Part shown: positions 19,064-28,422 of the stretch, one piece after another
How the letters are laid out: each line of letters begins with the position of its first letter
Position numbering within the stretch: position 1 is the stretch's first letter
The notes under the pieces: model-generated
Seen by the model: only the letters and a program-made list of their open reading frames with translations
The model's database searches: none
Told to the model about the DNA's origin: nothing
Program-made: the position numbers and the translations under genes
Assembly (NCBI GenBank): GCA_025963635.1
Contig: JAOQAK010000048.1
Location: forward strand, 1 to 57,865
Origin: Ferruginibacter sp.
Lineage (GTDB): Bacteria > Bacteroidota > Bacteroidia > Chitinophagales > Chitinophagaceae
Length of the DNA stretch: 57,865 nt
Reading direction: 5' to 3'

Positions 19064-19501
19064 TTGGAACTTAGTAACCGCAAAGCATACCACGAATATT
19101 TTTTTGAAGATAAATACATTGCAGGCCTGGTGCTTGCCGGTACAGAAATTAAAAGCCTTCGGGCGGGCAAAGCAAGCTTCAATGATAGTTATTGTTATTT
19201 TGATAAAGGCGAATTGTATGTAAAAAGCCTGCATATTTCTGAATATAGCTTTGGTACTTACAATAACCATGAGCCAATGCAGGAGCGGAAGCTATTGTTA
19301 AACAAACGCGAACTCCGCAAGCTCGAAAACAAAACCAAAGAGAAAGGATATTCGATCATACCCCTCAAAATCTTTCTTACCGAAAAAGGGTTTTTTAAAA
19401 TGGAAATTGGTTTAGGTAAAGGAAAAAAATTATATGATAAACGAGAGACGATCAAGGAAAGAGAAACAGACCGCGACATCAAAAGAAAATATGGCATTTA
19501 A
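19064..19501 (+). CDS. smpB: SsrA-binding protein SmpB
   Basis: Partner of tmRNA in trans-translation, which rescues stalled ribosomes. The OB-fold core reads AGLVLAGTEIKSLRAGKASFNDSY in pieces, with KSLR and the conserved NKREL and KIFLTEKGFFK segments. The C-terminal tail KKLYDKRETIKERETDRDI is the basic tail that enters the mRNA channel. I propose a TTG start at 19064 (MELSNRKAYHEYFF), which aligns with family N-termini and is placed just after a promoter element. Length 145. tmRNA itself is not in the window. Confidence 0.95.
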   Translation: MELSNRKAYHEYFFEDKYIAGLVLAGTEIKSLRAGKASFNDSYCYFDKGELYVKSLHISEYSFGTYNNHEPMQERKLLLNKRELRKLENKTKEKGYSIIPLKIFLTEKGFFKMEIGLGKGKKLYDKRETIKERETDRDIKRKYGI

Positions 19502-19633
19502 TAGAGCGAGCGTGCTTAACCTTTTACCATTTTAGTTGTTATATATATATCATTGTTTTTAAAGATTGTATCTTTACAGCTTTAATTTACCAGTGCTTAT
19601 TACAGCACAATATTTCCAAATTACTTAAGTATT

Positions 19634-20608
19634 ATGAATCAAAAGAATATAAGAATTGAGGTGATGAATTTTCTTGCTCAAAAAATAGATAGCATCATTG
19701 AAGAGTTCTTAAAAAATATAGATACCAACTGGCAGCCAGCGGATTTTTTGCCGGAAAGTTCATCAGAAAATTTTGGAGCCGAGATCAAGGAATTGCAGGA
19801 ACAATGTAAAGAATTGCCATATGATTATTTGGCAGTGTTGGTCGGAGATATTATCACGGAAGAAGCTTTACCCACCTATCAAAGCTGGCTTACAGATGTT
19901 GAGGGTATTGATAAAATGCAACCACAGGGATGGAGTAAATGGGTAAGAATGTGGACCGCAGAGGAAAACCGGCATGGCGACCTGCTGAACAAATTCATCT
20001 ATTTATCAGGCAGGATCAATATGCGGCAAATGGAAATCAGTACTCAATACCTCATCGCGGATGGATTTGATATCGGCACCGGCAGAGATCCATATAAAAA
20101 TTTCGTGTATACGTCCTTTCAGGAAATGGCCACCAATATTTCACACAGGAGAACCGCTACTATTGCTAAGACCCATGGCTGTGCCCAGCTTTCAAAAATA
20201 TGTGGCGTAATTGCATCTGATGAAGCCCGTCATGCAAAAGCCTATAAAAGTTTTGTTGCCAAAATATTTGAAATTGATCCCAGTGAAATGATGCTGGCGT
20301 TTGAAGATATGATGCGCAAAAAAATTGTAATGCCGGCACATTTTTTACGCCAGTCTGGGGAAAAGCTCGGCCAGGCGTTTGATCATTTCAGCGACGCAGC
20401 ACAGCGTTTAGGCGTGTACACCAGCTGGGATTATACCGACATCCTGGAGTCTTTGATAAAGGAATGGAATATCGCCAATATCCCTGGTTTGAACGGCAAA
20501 GCTGAAAAAGCAAGAGACTACCTTATGGCTTTACCTGAGCGCTTTAGAAGAGTAGCCGGCAGAAGCCAGAAAGCGCCCCTGGAATACCAGTTTAACTGGA
20601 TAAAATGA
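19634..20608 (+). CDS. Acyl-ACP desaturase
   Basis: A soluble di-iron desaturase of the plant stearoyl-ACP type, introducing a cis double bond into acyl-ACP for membrane unsaturated fatty acids. The di-iron ligands are visible as E111xxH114 in EENRHG and E197xxH200 in DEARH, with E164 (FQEMA) and E77 in the supporting helices. At 324 residues with an all-helical character it matches Bacteroidota and actinobacterial DesA homologues. The start MNQKNIRIEVMNFLAQK is acceptable; a TATCTTTA near-consensus promoter lies about 60 bases upstream. Confidence 0.92.
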   Translation: MNQKNIRIEVMNFLAQKIDSIIEEFLKNIDTNWQPADFLPESSSENFGAEIKELQEQCKELPYDYLAVLVGDIITEEALPTYQSWLTDVEGIDKMQPQGWSKWVRMWTAEENRHGDLLNKFIYLSGRINMRQMEISTQYLIADGFDIGTGRDPYKNFVYTSFQEMATNISHRRTATIAKTHGCAQLSKICGVIASDEARHAKAYKSFVAKIFEIDPSEMMLAFEDMMRKKIVMPAHFLRQSGEKLGQAFDHFSDAAQRLGVYTSWDYTDILESLIKEWNIANIPGLNGKAEKARDYLMALPERFRRVAGRSQKAPLEYQFNWIK

Positions 20609-20822
20609 TAAGCATTGTTCTCAATCCGAACTGACTTAACACTTCGCCGATGATGGATAAATTTTAAAAATCTATCTATTACCCTCATTACTTTTCGTTG
20701 CGGAATATCATCATTCGTATGCTCCCTCAATAATAATAATCCCATGTTATAAATTGAACAGGGAGTGGACATGTGTACTATTCAATAGCTTATATTCGTT
20801 ACCTGATATCAAAATTTTCTCT

Positions 20823-21330
20823 ATGCCTTCGTTACAAAAGCGGCAGAATTACATTTCATGGGATGAATATTTTATGGGAGTAGCATTGCTGAGTGCCCGT
20901 CGCAGTAAAGACCCCAGCACACAAGTGGGCGCCTGTATTGTAAATGATAAGAATAAAATTGTTGGGGCAGGTTACAACGGCCTTCCAATAGGTTGTGATG
21001 ACGATGAATTTCCCTGGGAAAAACAGGGAGATTTTTTGCAGACCAAATACCCTTTTATATGCCATGCAGAATTGAATGCTATATTAAATAATTATCGGTA
21101 TGGATCTGAAGGGTTGTAAAATTTATACGGCGTTATTTCCCTGTAATGAATGTACAAAAGCAATCATCCAATCAGGCATTACGGAAGTAATTTACCTTTC
21201 TGATAAATATTCATCCACTGATACCGCCCGGGCATCCCGGTTAATGTTAGATAAAGCAGGTGTCACTTGCCGGCAGGTAAAGGCAAGTTTTGGTACGCTG
21301 GTGTTATCGTTCAATGAAGCTGATGTTTAA
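20823..21330 (+). pseudogene. dCMP deaminase, frame-shifted within the catalytic domain
   Basis: Deoxycytidylate deaminase converts dCMP to dUMP for thymidylate synthesis. Two open frames overlapping by 20 bases share the family sequence. The first (start at 20823, [17 protein letters not shown]) runs through [11 protein letters not shown] and the zinc/catalytic HAELNAI motif and stops at 21119. The second, one base on, restarts at ATG 21100 ([13 protein letters not shown]) with PCNEC, the other zinc-binding motif, and the normal C-terminus. Neither half has all the zinc ligands. A single extra base between about 21086 and 21119 explains everything. It may be a sequencing error, a true pseudogene or a +1 frameshift site. 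Family identity is secure, status open. Confidence 0.85.
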
Positions 21331-21453
21331 CAAACTGACGGGTCGCATAACGAACGATAGCCAGATGACGAAACTATTACAAGATATTTTGTTTTTTTAC
21401 AATAAGTGTTTTGCAGAAGTTTTAGAGAGACTATATGCATTACTGCAGGTACG

Positions 21454-22881
21454 TTAACATTCACTTAAACTAATGGGTATATTTATAGCGAGGCCGCCAT
21501 CTGCAGTTTCTTTGTATTTGCTGTTCATATCGAGAGCGGTTTCCCACATGGTTTTTATCACCCCATCCAAACTTACTTTTGCAAAATCGGGAGAGCTTTG
21601 TAAAGCCAGTTGGCTCGCCGTAATTGCCTTGATTGCTCCCATCGTATTACGCTCAATACAAGGTATTTGAACCAGTCCGCCAATCGGATCACAGGTTAAC
21701 CCAAGGTGGTGCTCCATTGCAATTTCGGCAGCCATCAATGTTTGTCTTTGCGTACCGCCCATGCATTCCGTTAACGCAGCTGCGGCCATTGCGCTACTTA
21801 CGCCAATTTCCGCCTGGCATCCGCCCATTGCTGCGGAAATTGTTGCCCCCTTTTTAAATATACTGCCCGTTTCTCCTGCTGTTAATAAAAACTGGACAAT
21901 CTTCTCATCCGTATCCCCATCGCAAAAACATATGAAATATTGAAGCACAGCAGGTATTACTCCAGCGGCTCCGTTGGTAGGTGCCGTAACTACTCTTCCG
22001 AAGGAAGCGTTTTCTTCATTCACTGCTAAAGCAAAGCAGCTTAGCCAATCCAGGATGTATTTAAAATCGTGCCCACCCTTTCGTATAGTAGCGATCCAAT
22101 CATCATAGCCGTGGTACGCTGCATGATTGATCAAACGCTTATTGAGCTGGTATCCGCGGCGTTTGACGTTCAGTCCTCCCGGTAATGTTCCCTCTGTATG
22201 ACAACCCCGGTAAATACATTCCTTCATCACTCTCCATATATTCAAAACCTGTTCCCGAACCTCCTTTTCCATTCTCCAGGCCAGTTCATTTTCCATTACC
22301 ACCTCACTGATAGCAAGCCCCGTTTTCATGCACCAGTGCAGCAGGTCATTGGCTGTATTGATAGGAAACGGAAGTATGGGTTGCATCTTTCCTCCGCCGG
22401 GCTCCCCCTCCTTTATAACGAACCCACCTCCGATGGAGTAATAGGTTTCAGCGAGGGTTTCACCATTCAACAACTTTACCAAAAAAGTTAAGCCGTTTGG
22501 ATGAAATGGTAAGGATTCGGTAAATAAAAATTCAATGTCTTCTGTGGGATCAAATCCGATTTCATGAATACCGCTAAGGACCAGGAGCCTGTTCGACCTG
22601 ATAGCTTGTATTTTGGCGTCAATCTTAGTTACGTCAGAAGTTACCGGATCTTCACCGCTCAATCCCAACTGAATTGCCACATCCGTTCCGTGGCCACGGC
22701 CGGTTTTTGCAAGAGAGCCATACAAGAGTATTTCGATGCCTTCAACCTCCTGGAGGATATTTTTGTCTTCCAACGATTGTAAAAAGCGCAAAGCAGCTTT
22801 CCAGGGGCCAAGTGTATGGCTGCTGCTGGGACCGACGCCGATCTTGAACATATCAAATATGGAAATCGCTTCGTGGCTCAA
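21454..22881 (-). CDS. sdaA: L-serine ammonia-lyase (serine dehydratase), single chain
   Basis: An iron-sulfur enzyme that deaminates L-serine to pyruvate and ammonia. The N-terminal beta domain starts with [20 protein letters not shown], and the alpha domain carries [17 protein letters not shown] and the cysteines of [17 protein letters not shown] and IPCIERN, which bind the [4Fe-4S] cluster in this family. At 475 residues it is the fused, E. coli-like form. The last codons end in SLSEC. It is the last of three genes on the minus strand, 15 bases from the FKBP lipoprotein gene. Confidence 0.95.
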   Translation of the reverse strand: MSHEAISIFDMFKIGVGPSSSHTLGPWKAALRFLQSLEDKNILQEVEGIEILLYGSLAKTGRGHGTDVAIQLGLSGEDPVTSDVTKIDAKIQAIRSNRLLVLSGIHEIGFDPTEDIEFLFTESLPFHPNGLTFLVKLLNGETLAETYYSIGGGFVIKEGEPGGGKMQPILPFPINTANDLLHWCMKTGLAISEVVMENELAWRMEKEVREQVLNIWRVMKECIYRGCHTEGTLPGGLNVKRRGYQLNKRLINHAAYHGYDDWIATIRKGGHDFKYILDWLSCFALAVNEENASFGRVVTAPTNGAAGVIPAVLQYFICFCDGDTDEKIVQFLLTAGETGSIFKKGATISAAMGGCQAEIGVSSAMAAAALTECMGGTQRQTLMAAEIAMEHHLGLTCDPIGGLVQIPCIERNTMGAIKAITASQLALQSSPDFAKVSLDGVIKTMWETALDMNSKYKETADGGLAINIPISLSEC

Positions 22882-22896
22882 GAGTTGTGTTTTTAT

Positions 22897-23388
22897 TTAT
22901 TGAACATCCACTAACTCTATATTAAATACTAAATTGGAATTGGCAGGAATCGGTCCATTTGCCTGGGCGCCATATCCGAGTGTTGGAGGTATGTATAAGG
23001 TGATGGATCCGCCCTTTTTTATCAAAGGAATACCGATTTGCCAGCCTGGAATTAATCCACCCAGGGTGAATACTGTTCCACCCGGGCTCCGCACATAACT
23101 GCTATCAAAACCGGTTCCGTTGGTCAAACGTCCCCTGTACTTAACTGTTACATCTGAACATACTCCTGGAGTTGCACCGGTGCCAGGTGTAATCACATTG
23201 AAAAAAATACCGCTTGAATGTTGCACATAAGGCAACGCATTTGCATCGAGGTATGCTTTTAAATTAGCTACTTCAGCAGCAGGTGCTACTGTAGTAGGCG
23301 TCGCATAATTACATTTGGAAGTGGAAGACTTATTGCAGGCCACTAACACTGAAAGCAAGGCCAGCACAAAAAAAAGTTTTGTTCGCAT
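22897..23388 (-). CDS. FKBP-type peptidyl-prolyl isomerase lipoprotein
   Basis: Speeds proline isomerisation during folding of exported proteins. The signal peptide MRTKLFFVLALLSVLVAC ends at a lipobox cysteine (C18), so the protein is lipid-anchored. The FKBP domain fills residues about 70-163, with VTVKYRGRLTNGTGFDSS, IPGWQIGIPLIKKGG and the C-terminal LVFNIELVDV strand, all standard. Bacteroidota carry several such lipoproteins. It lies between a small membrane protein gene and sdaA with gaps of 12-15 bases. Confidence 0.93.
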   Translation of the reverse strand: MRTKLFFVLALLSVLVACNKSSTSKCNYATPTTVAPAAEVANLKAYLDANALPYVQHSSGIFFNVITPGTGATPGVCSDVTVKYRGRLTNGTGFDSSYVRSPGGTVFTLGGLIPGWQIGIPLIKKGGSITLYIPPTLGYGAQANGPIPANSNLVFNIELVDVQ

Positions 23389-23400
23389 GTTCTTTTTTAA

Positions 23401-23745
23401 TTATTGAATGGTTGTTTGATTGTTTGATTTATTTTGTTTCGCTTTTAATTCTTTATATAATTGCTCATTCATTTCCCATTTGTACTGCATCCTGAAATAG
23501 GAATAAAATAGCACAACACCGATCATTGCAACGACTGCGGTAACGAACATCCCCGGCGATGTTCCTGATATTTTCATGTACCAGTCAGGGAAAAAAAGCC
23601 TTACTACCACTACCAGTAAAATTATGGGGAGCCCAAATAACATTGCCATCGGGAGCCCCCTTGTCAGCTTACTGGTAAATGTATTTTCAATGTCGCGGTT
23701 ACGTTCCCAGTAGCTCAAAAAAGCGCTTTCTTTCTCACTGATCAT
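23401..23745 (-). CDS. Small membrane protein, unknown
   Basis: 114 residues with two hydrophobic helices: MAMLFGLPIILLVVVVRLFF and FVTAVVAMIGVVLFYSYF. A charged N-terminus (ISEKESAFLSYWERNRDIEN) and a Lys/Asn/Gln-rich C-terminus flank them. I do not recognise a named family. It starts a three-gene minus-strand group with the FKBP lipoprotein and sdaA, and is back to back with the HU-SPOR gene. No function can be proposed. Confidence 0.75.
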   Translation of the reverse strand: MISEKESAFLSYWERNRDIENTFTSKLTRGLPMAMLFGLPIILLVVVVRLFFPDWYMKISGTSPGMFVTAVVAMIGVVLFYSYFRMQYKWEMNEQLYKELKAKQNKSNNQTTIQ

Positions 23746-23827
23746 TTTGCAAAGTTAGCCAATTAATGATTGTAGTTTTGCTAATTGGCTAATATTAAGT
23801 AGGTTTGGTTCAATCAAATAAATATCT

Positions 23828-24739
23828 GTGAAAATAGAGCAATTGATCGTTCAATATCTGTACTTAAACAAACAGGTTACCTTGCAAGGCATCGGAACTT
23901 TTAAACTGGATCCTTCAGTAATTCTGCCTGCTGAAAATGATAAAGACAAAGATTTCGCGATGCCCGAGAATGCATTCCTGTTTGAATACAATTTGAAAGC
24001 TGAAGAAGACGGTGGATTGGTAAAATATATTGTAGATCATACTAATAAGATATTGCCCCTAGCATCTGCAGATCTTGACTCGTATGTGATGCTCGCAAAG
24101 CAGTTTTTAAATATAGGTAAGCCACTGGTTATTGAGGGACTGGGAACAGTTCAAAAAAAACAGCAGGGTTATTACGAGTTTATTCCCGGCCATTTTATTT
24201 ATCCCAAAATAGATGATATTCCTAAACAGGCTAGAGAAAAAAGAGACGAATCCGTGTCTTTTGAAAGTGAAAGTAAACCAAACAATAGTCGCAGAAATCT
24301 TTTGGTGGGTATTATTGCAGTGGTAATTGTTTTAGGTGGACTGGGTATTTATTATATGTTAATGGACAAAAAGGCCAGCGAATCCGATTCAGCAACAATA
24401 TATCCATCTGAGGCAAAAGCCGATTCTACCCTTGTTGATACTTTGAGTTCATCAACGACAGATACAACACTTAAGGTTGCAACACCTATTGTTACAACTC
24501 CTCCCGATCAAACCGATAGCAATACCTTTAAAATAGTACTGAAAAATTATGCTTCCCGCGAGTTGGCCGATAAAGCTTTCAAGCGGCTCAGCACCTATGG
24601 TCATAAACTATTAGTGATTAAAGTTGATTCCTTCCAATATCAATTAGCGATCCCTTTCAATTCACCGCTATCTGATACACTAAGAGCTAAAGATTCCCTG
24701 CGAAAATTTTTCGGCGGCAAACCATACGTGAAACTTTAA
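23828..24739 (+). CDS. HU-CCDC81-like and SPOR domain membrane protein
   Basis: 303 residues with a GTG start. Residues 1-125 have the two HU/CCDC81-like repeats found in Bacteroidota (LVQYLYLN..TLQGIGTFKL, then LNIGKPLVIEGLGTVQKK). Residues 158-178 form one membrane helix. A Ser/Thr/Asp-rich linker follows, then a C-terminal SPOR domain (about 232-303, FKIVLKNYASRELADKAFKRL), which in other proteins binds denuded septal peptidoglycan. The topology would put the HU-like part in the cytoplasm and SPOR in the periplasm. DNA binding by this HU-like part is not established. A cell-division or envelope role is inferred from SPOR. Confidence 0.85.
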   Translation: MKIEQLIVQYLYLNKQVTLQGIGTFKLDPSVILPAENDKDKDFAMPENAFLFEYNLKAEEDGGLVKYIVDHTNKILPLASADLDSYVMLAKQFLNIGKPLVIEGLGTVQKKQQGYYEFIPGHFIYPKIDDIPKQAREKRDESVSFESESKPNNSRRNLLVGIIAVVIVLGGLGIYYMLMDKKASESDSATIYPSEAKADSTLVDTLSSSTTDTTLKVATPIVTTPPDQTDSNTFKIVLKNYASRELADKAFKRLSTYGHKLLVIKVDSFQYQLAIPFNSPLSDTLRAKDSLRKFFGGKPYVKL

Positions 24740-24777
24740 TTTAATTATTCTGCTGGCCGGCAAAGATTTATACTCAT

Positions 24778-25491
24778 ATGCTAAAAAAGCCATTGCAAAG
24801 AATTGTTTTTGTATTCTGGCTACTATCATTTGGCGACCTGTTAGCGATAGCCCTTAGCAATGACTGGATACATAGTATCGTCAAACCATTATTGATGCCA
24901 GCGCTGGGCCTTGTTCTATTTAATTCTCCTGGTAGAAGGGATAGTAAAAAGCTCATTGCGGCGGGATTGCTTTTTTCCTGGCTGGGGGATGTATTTTTAT
25001 TATTTGAATCCCATCGCCTGATTTTTTTTATTTTGGGATTGGCAAGTTTCCTTATCACGCATATTTGTTATATCATTCATTTTCTTGCCATCCGAAGCCA
25101 GGCACCTTCTCTTCTCAAAAAGCAACCCCTTTATATTTTGTTGATTATTGGTTATGGTGCAGGCTTGGTATTGCTGCTCTATAATGATTTAGGCCCCCTG
25201 AAAATTCCCGTCATCATGTATGCTACTGTTATCTGCAGCATGTTACTTTGCAGCATTCACATTTACTCGAAAGTGAATTTTCCCGGCAACCTGTATTATG
25301 TAACCGGGGCTTTGTTATTTGTTATGTCAGACTCTATACTAGCTGTTAATAAGTTTTATCACTCAATTACCCTTGCCGGCGTGTGGCTGATGCTTAGTTA
25401 TTGTGCTGCCCAATTTTTTATCATAAAAGGCTTTGCCGAAAGTGGGTTAAGCAAAGAAAGGAGAAGGCCATTGCCTAACATTCCCGTTTAG
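24778..25491 (+). CDS. YhhN-family integral membrane protein
   Basis: 237 residues with about seven to eight hydrophobic helices. The family pattern is clear: KPLLMPALGLVLF near the N-terminus, AGLLFSWLGDVFLLF, and later GALLFVMSDSILAVNKF. These two acidic motifs in helices (GD and SDS) define the YhhN/TMEM86 family, whose animal members hydrolyse lysoplasmalogen. The bacterial substrate is not settled. It follows the HU-SPOR gene by 38 bases and is probably co-transcribed. Confidence 0.88.
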   Translation: MLKKPLQRIVFVFWLLSFGDLLAIALSNDWIHSIVKPLLMPALGLVLFNSPGRRDSKKLIAAGLLFSWLGDVFLLFESHRLIFFILGLASFLITHICYIIHFLAIRSQAPSLLKKQPLYILLIIGYGAGLVLLLYNDLGPLKIPVIMYATVICSMLLCSIHIYSKVNFPGNLYYVTGALLFVMSDSILAVNKFYHSITLAGVWLMLSYCAAQFFIIKGFAESGLSKERRRPLPNIPV

Positions 25492-25639
25492 GTTAGATTG
25501 TTAGTAGTCCTATAGCATGTTCATGCAATTGCGCATGGTAACAACGGAAAATATGAATTGAATCATCTCCTGCAATCTTCGCGCAATTATAAAAACGACT
25601 GATGACAATAGGTAAATAACTGGAGCCAGGTATAAAAAT

Positions 25640-25673
25640 AATGTCCTTGAGTTTTCTCAAAGACATTTTTTTA
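25640..25673 (+). terminator. Intrinsic terminator after the YhhN gene
   Basis: AATGTCCTTGAG pairs with CTCAAAGACATT (one mismatch), loop TTTT, then TTTTTTTATTT. It is about 150 bases past the YhhN stop; nothing coding lies between. Confidence 0.8.
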
Positions 25674-25733
25674 TTTAGGTAAGGTGTAATATTTCTATAA
25701 CAATTTGGAACGTGCATATTCCTTCTGCGAACT

Positions 25734-27620
25734 TTATAACACCATTACTTTGCCGGTATATAATCTTTCGCCATTGCTTTGTAAATAAAGCAAATACATG
25801 CCTCTATGAAGCGGTTTTGCAATATTATAAGAATTGGGTTCTTTTGTTAAGATCACGCTCTGTGAAGATATCTTTTTACCTTCAGCGGAATACAATTCGA
25901 TAGATCCTTTGCTTGCCGTAGCACCTGAGGTCAACAGGTAAATGATATTTCCCTGTACATAGTTGCTTGCAGTTAAACCGCGGCCCGAATTCAATTTTAC
26001 CTGGATAGTATTGTATGGATGTGTTTTCCCGTCCTTATCAGTTTGCGATATCCGGTAGAAAGTGAGGTTAAAAGGCTGCTGATCTACAACAGAATAAGTG
26101 TGTTCCTCCGTTCCGGTTGTCTTGGTTGCATTTACAGTGGTTAATGGCTGAAATGACCGGCCGTCATTGCTTTTTTCAATTGTGAAAAAGCTATTATTCA
26201 TTTCATTTTCCGTTGCCCATTCCAGTAGAACATTCTGTTGAAAAGCCCTGCCACGGAAATAAAGCCATGTAACAGGTAGTGGCGTACAGGCACCTGAAGG
26301 TGAAGTAGCTATTATGGCAGCAGTACCTAAAGCTCCATTGGTTGTAAGCATTCTTCCAAAAACCGTAGCGCCTGTTTGCAAGTTGAGGGCTCCGTTGTTA
26401 CAAACCAGTGTTCCTTTAAAAACCGAATTCGTTCTGATAGTAACTGCACCATCAACCATCCAATAAATGTTTTTTGCCTGTGCTCCATTGATCAGCAAAA
26501 CTTTGGAATTAACCAATGCGTCTAATGCGCCCTTTATCTTGATAACAAATACTGCATTTGGATTCCCTTGAGCATTCAAGTAAAGCGAATCTGTAAACGT
26601 GGCGGCACTTTTCATTATATAAGTGTGCGGCGTAAGTACAAGGTTTGATCCAAACTGTGCAGGATATAATAACTCTATATCCACGGGCAAAAGATTAAGA
26701 TAGTTATAAACAACCAACAGATCTGCCGCGGCAGCTCCTGTGGCCCCATCCGGTCCTGGGTGAATCGTACCATTTACATGTAATGCGTCAAAACCTGTAG
26801 TTAATCCAACATTTGTTCCGACATCGCCAGAGACATTGGTAATGCCACTATTTGACACAGATCCGTTCCCCGAAAATAATGCCCAACATGCTATTGTTCC
26901 AAGAGCCGGGGCAGCCGGACCAGTCAGCAAAAGACTTCCGCAACCCGTAGGAGTATACGCCAGTACCTTATCTACCGCAATAGCTCCGGCAATAGACAGG
27001 GCCCGTCCTTCAAGCGTGTCTTTCGCATTCATGCTAATAGCACCATTATTCGCAATGATAGTGCCCTTCATAGCAGTTTGGGCCGCAATATCAACTGCGC
27101 CTTCTACCTTCCAAAATACATTGCAAGCTAATGCGCCATTAATTAATTTAACCTTGGCGGCTGCATTGGTAGAAAATGCGGCAGCGATTTTAAAAATAAA
27201 TACAGCATTGGGATTTCCTCCGCCATCTAAAGTGAGGTCGAGGCTCAATACGGTTACTGCTGGTATTGCGTACACGCCCGCAACGAGCACTTCACCGTTT
27301 CCAAGCAAAGGCGCATGGTTAGCAGTGACCGTTGCACTATTAATTTGAGCATAGGCATTCATTACATCCAAGGCAGCTTGTGCGCTTGCACCATCATTGT
27401 CGTGCATAACTCCATTCACATTTCCAAAACCTGTACTTGAGCCACTGTTCGTACCCACATTTCCGGTGAGTTGAGAAGTTCCGGTATTGCCAACTGCTCC
27501 CACTGTAGTGAAAAGAACAAAATTGGCGGCAGTGCCCAAAGTCGGCGCCTGGCTAAAACTTAAAAATGGAGAAGATAATAATGTAACGGCTATTGTAAAA
27601 TAGAGTAAACTCTTTTTCAT
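25734..27620 (-). CDS. Secreted protein with two ice-binding-like (DUF3494) domains and T9SS signal
   Basis: 628 residues: a signal peptide (MKKSLLYFTIAVTLLSSPFL, SFSQ), then two tandem DUF3494 domains, a linker, and a C-terminal sorting domain. The first domain (about 25-230) begins APTLGTAANFVLFTTVGAVG and has NPNAVFIFKI, CNVFWKVEGAV and MKGTIIANNGAI. The second (about 235-445) repeats these as NPNAVFVIKI, KNIYWMVDGAV and FKGTLVCNNGAL. This fold is a beta-solenoid that binds ice in polar microbes. The C-terminus (VTWLYFRGRAF, MNNSFFTIEKSNDG, GMYLLYL, TGKVMVL) contains the segment common before type IX sorting domains. Ice binding is family knowledge; adhesion or another surface role is possible. 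Confidence 0.9.
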   Translation of the reverse strand: MKKSLLYFTIAVTLLSSPFLSFSQAPTLGTAANFVLFTTVGAVGNTGTSQLTGNVGTNSGSSTGFGNVNGVMHDNDGASAQAALDVMNAYAQINSATVTANHAPLLGNGEVLVAGVYAIPAVTVLSLDLTLDGGGNPNAVFIFKIAAAFSTNAAAKVKLINGALACNVFWKVEGAVDIAAQTAMKGTIIANNGAISMNAKDTLEGRALSIAGAIAVDKVLAYTPTGCGSLLLTGPAAPALGTIACWALFSGNGSVSNSGITNVSGDVGTNVGLTTGFDALHVNGTIHPGPDGATGAAAADLLVVYNYLNLLPVDIELLYPAQFGSNLVLTPHTYIMKSAATFTDSLYLNAQGNPNAVFVIKIKGALDALVNSKVLLINGAQAKNIYWMVDGAVTIRTNSVFKGTLVCNNGALNLQTGATVFGRMLTTNGALGTAAIIATSPSGACTPLPVTWLYFRGRAFQQNVLLEWATENEMNNSFFTIEKSNDGRSFQPLTTVNATKTTGTEEHTYSVVDQQPFNLTFYRISQTDKDGKTHPYNTIQVKLNSGRGLTASNYVQGNIIYLLTSGATASKGSIELYSAEGKKISSQSVILTKEPNSYNIAKPLHRGMYLLYLQSNGERLYTGKVMVL

Positions 27621-27924
27621 TTGATTGGATTTTGTTTCAAGAAAATAATCACATCCAAAGATCGGCTCTTTTATTGGTTTAGCATTACACTTATTTAGAT
27701 AAGAATTACATAATTCACAGGTAACATCGATTCAGGCAGGATAAACAAGCCATATTATAAAAAATGTGAACCGGATAAAGAGAATATTATGAAGTTGTAG
27801 ACCAGGTACGCCAATGCTTTTGAATTTATTGAAAGCCTATGGTGGTAGAATTGTGAGCACTGTAAGATTGATTGTTAATATGCAACCCTTATTAGATTTG
27901 CAGTGTCATCCAACAAAAAAACAT
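27621..27924. other. Divergent intergenic region
   Basis: AT-rich spacer between the ice-binding-like gene and the lipoprotein gene, presumably holding both promoters. I see no hairpin with a T-run, no repeat and no RNA gene in it. Confidence 0.4.
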
Positions 27925-28335
27925 ATGAAATCTTTGGCTTCATTTTTAATATCATTGCTGGCGATAATGGTGATCTCCTGTAAAAAGGAGCCAACGCTGG
28001 TGAGTGAAGATCTTATCCCGGTGAACGATTGCCGGGTTTTTAACTTGGGTGGGGATCTGCTTACCTGTTGCCTCGACTCTGTTATCCAGGATTCCAGGTG
28101 CCCTGAAAATGCGGTTTGTATCTGGCAGGGCGTTGGAGTGGCTCGCTTTTCAGTAAACATGCAAAGCAAAGAACATTTTATTACGCTGGCCACAGATAAT
28201 GTCCTACACTACAGAAAGGATACTTCCCTCGCAGGATTCAAAATTGAAATGATCAACCTGTTAAGCGGGAAAGATTTGCATGTTCCATTCACTTACGATC
28301 AATATGTCGCGGAAGTAAAAATTACAAAACGCTGA
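27925..28335 (+). CDS. Predicted lipoprotein, unknown
   Basis: 137 residues from the ATG at 27925. The signal MKSLASFLISLLAIMVISC ends in a lipobox cysteine (C19). The mature part has several cysteines (DCRVF, LTCCLDS, SRCPENAVCIWQG) in the sequence pattern D-SRCP-x-AVCIWQG that I recognise from small Bacteroidota lipoproteins of unknown function, and a strand-rich end (VPFTYDQYVAEVKITK). The frame is open to 27814 but that extension is not signal-like. It is divergent from the ice-binding-like gene, with about 300 non-coding bases in between. Confidence 0.8.
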   Translation: MKSLASFLISLLAIMVISCKKEPTLVSEDLIPVNDCRVFNLGGDLLTCCLDSVIQDSRCPENAVCIWQGVGVARFSVNMQSKEHFITLATDNVLHYRKDTSLAGFKIEMINLLSGKDLHVPFTYDQYVAEVKITKR

Positions 28336-28422
28336 TGATTTTGGTGGCTTGGGTTTCAATATGGCGACCAATGAACCGTCATCTGAATAATACGACTGGG
28401 TGTATAATCGAGCGGTAATTCA

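Noticed and set aside
25493..25717. 74-codon minus-strand frame next to the YhhN gene
   Set aside because: It contains the YhhN terminator hairpin and no family motif.
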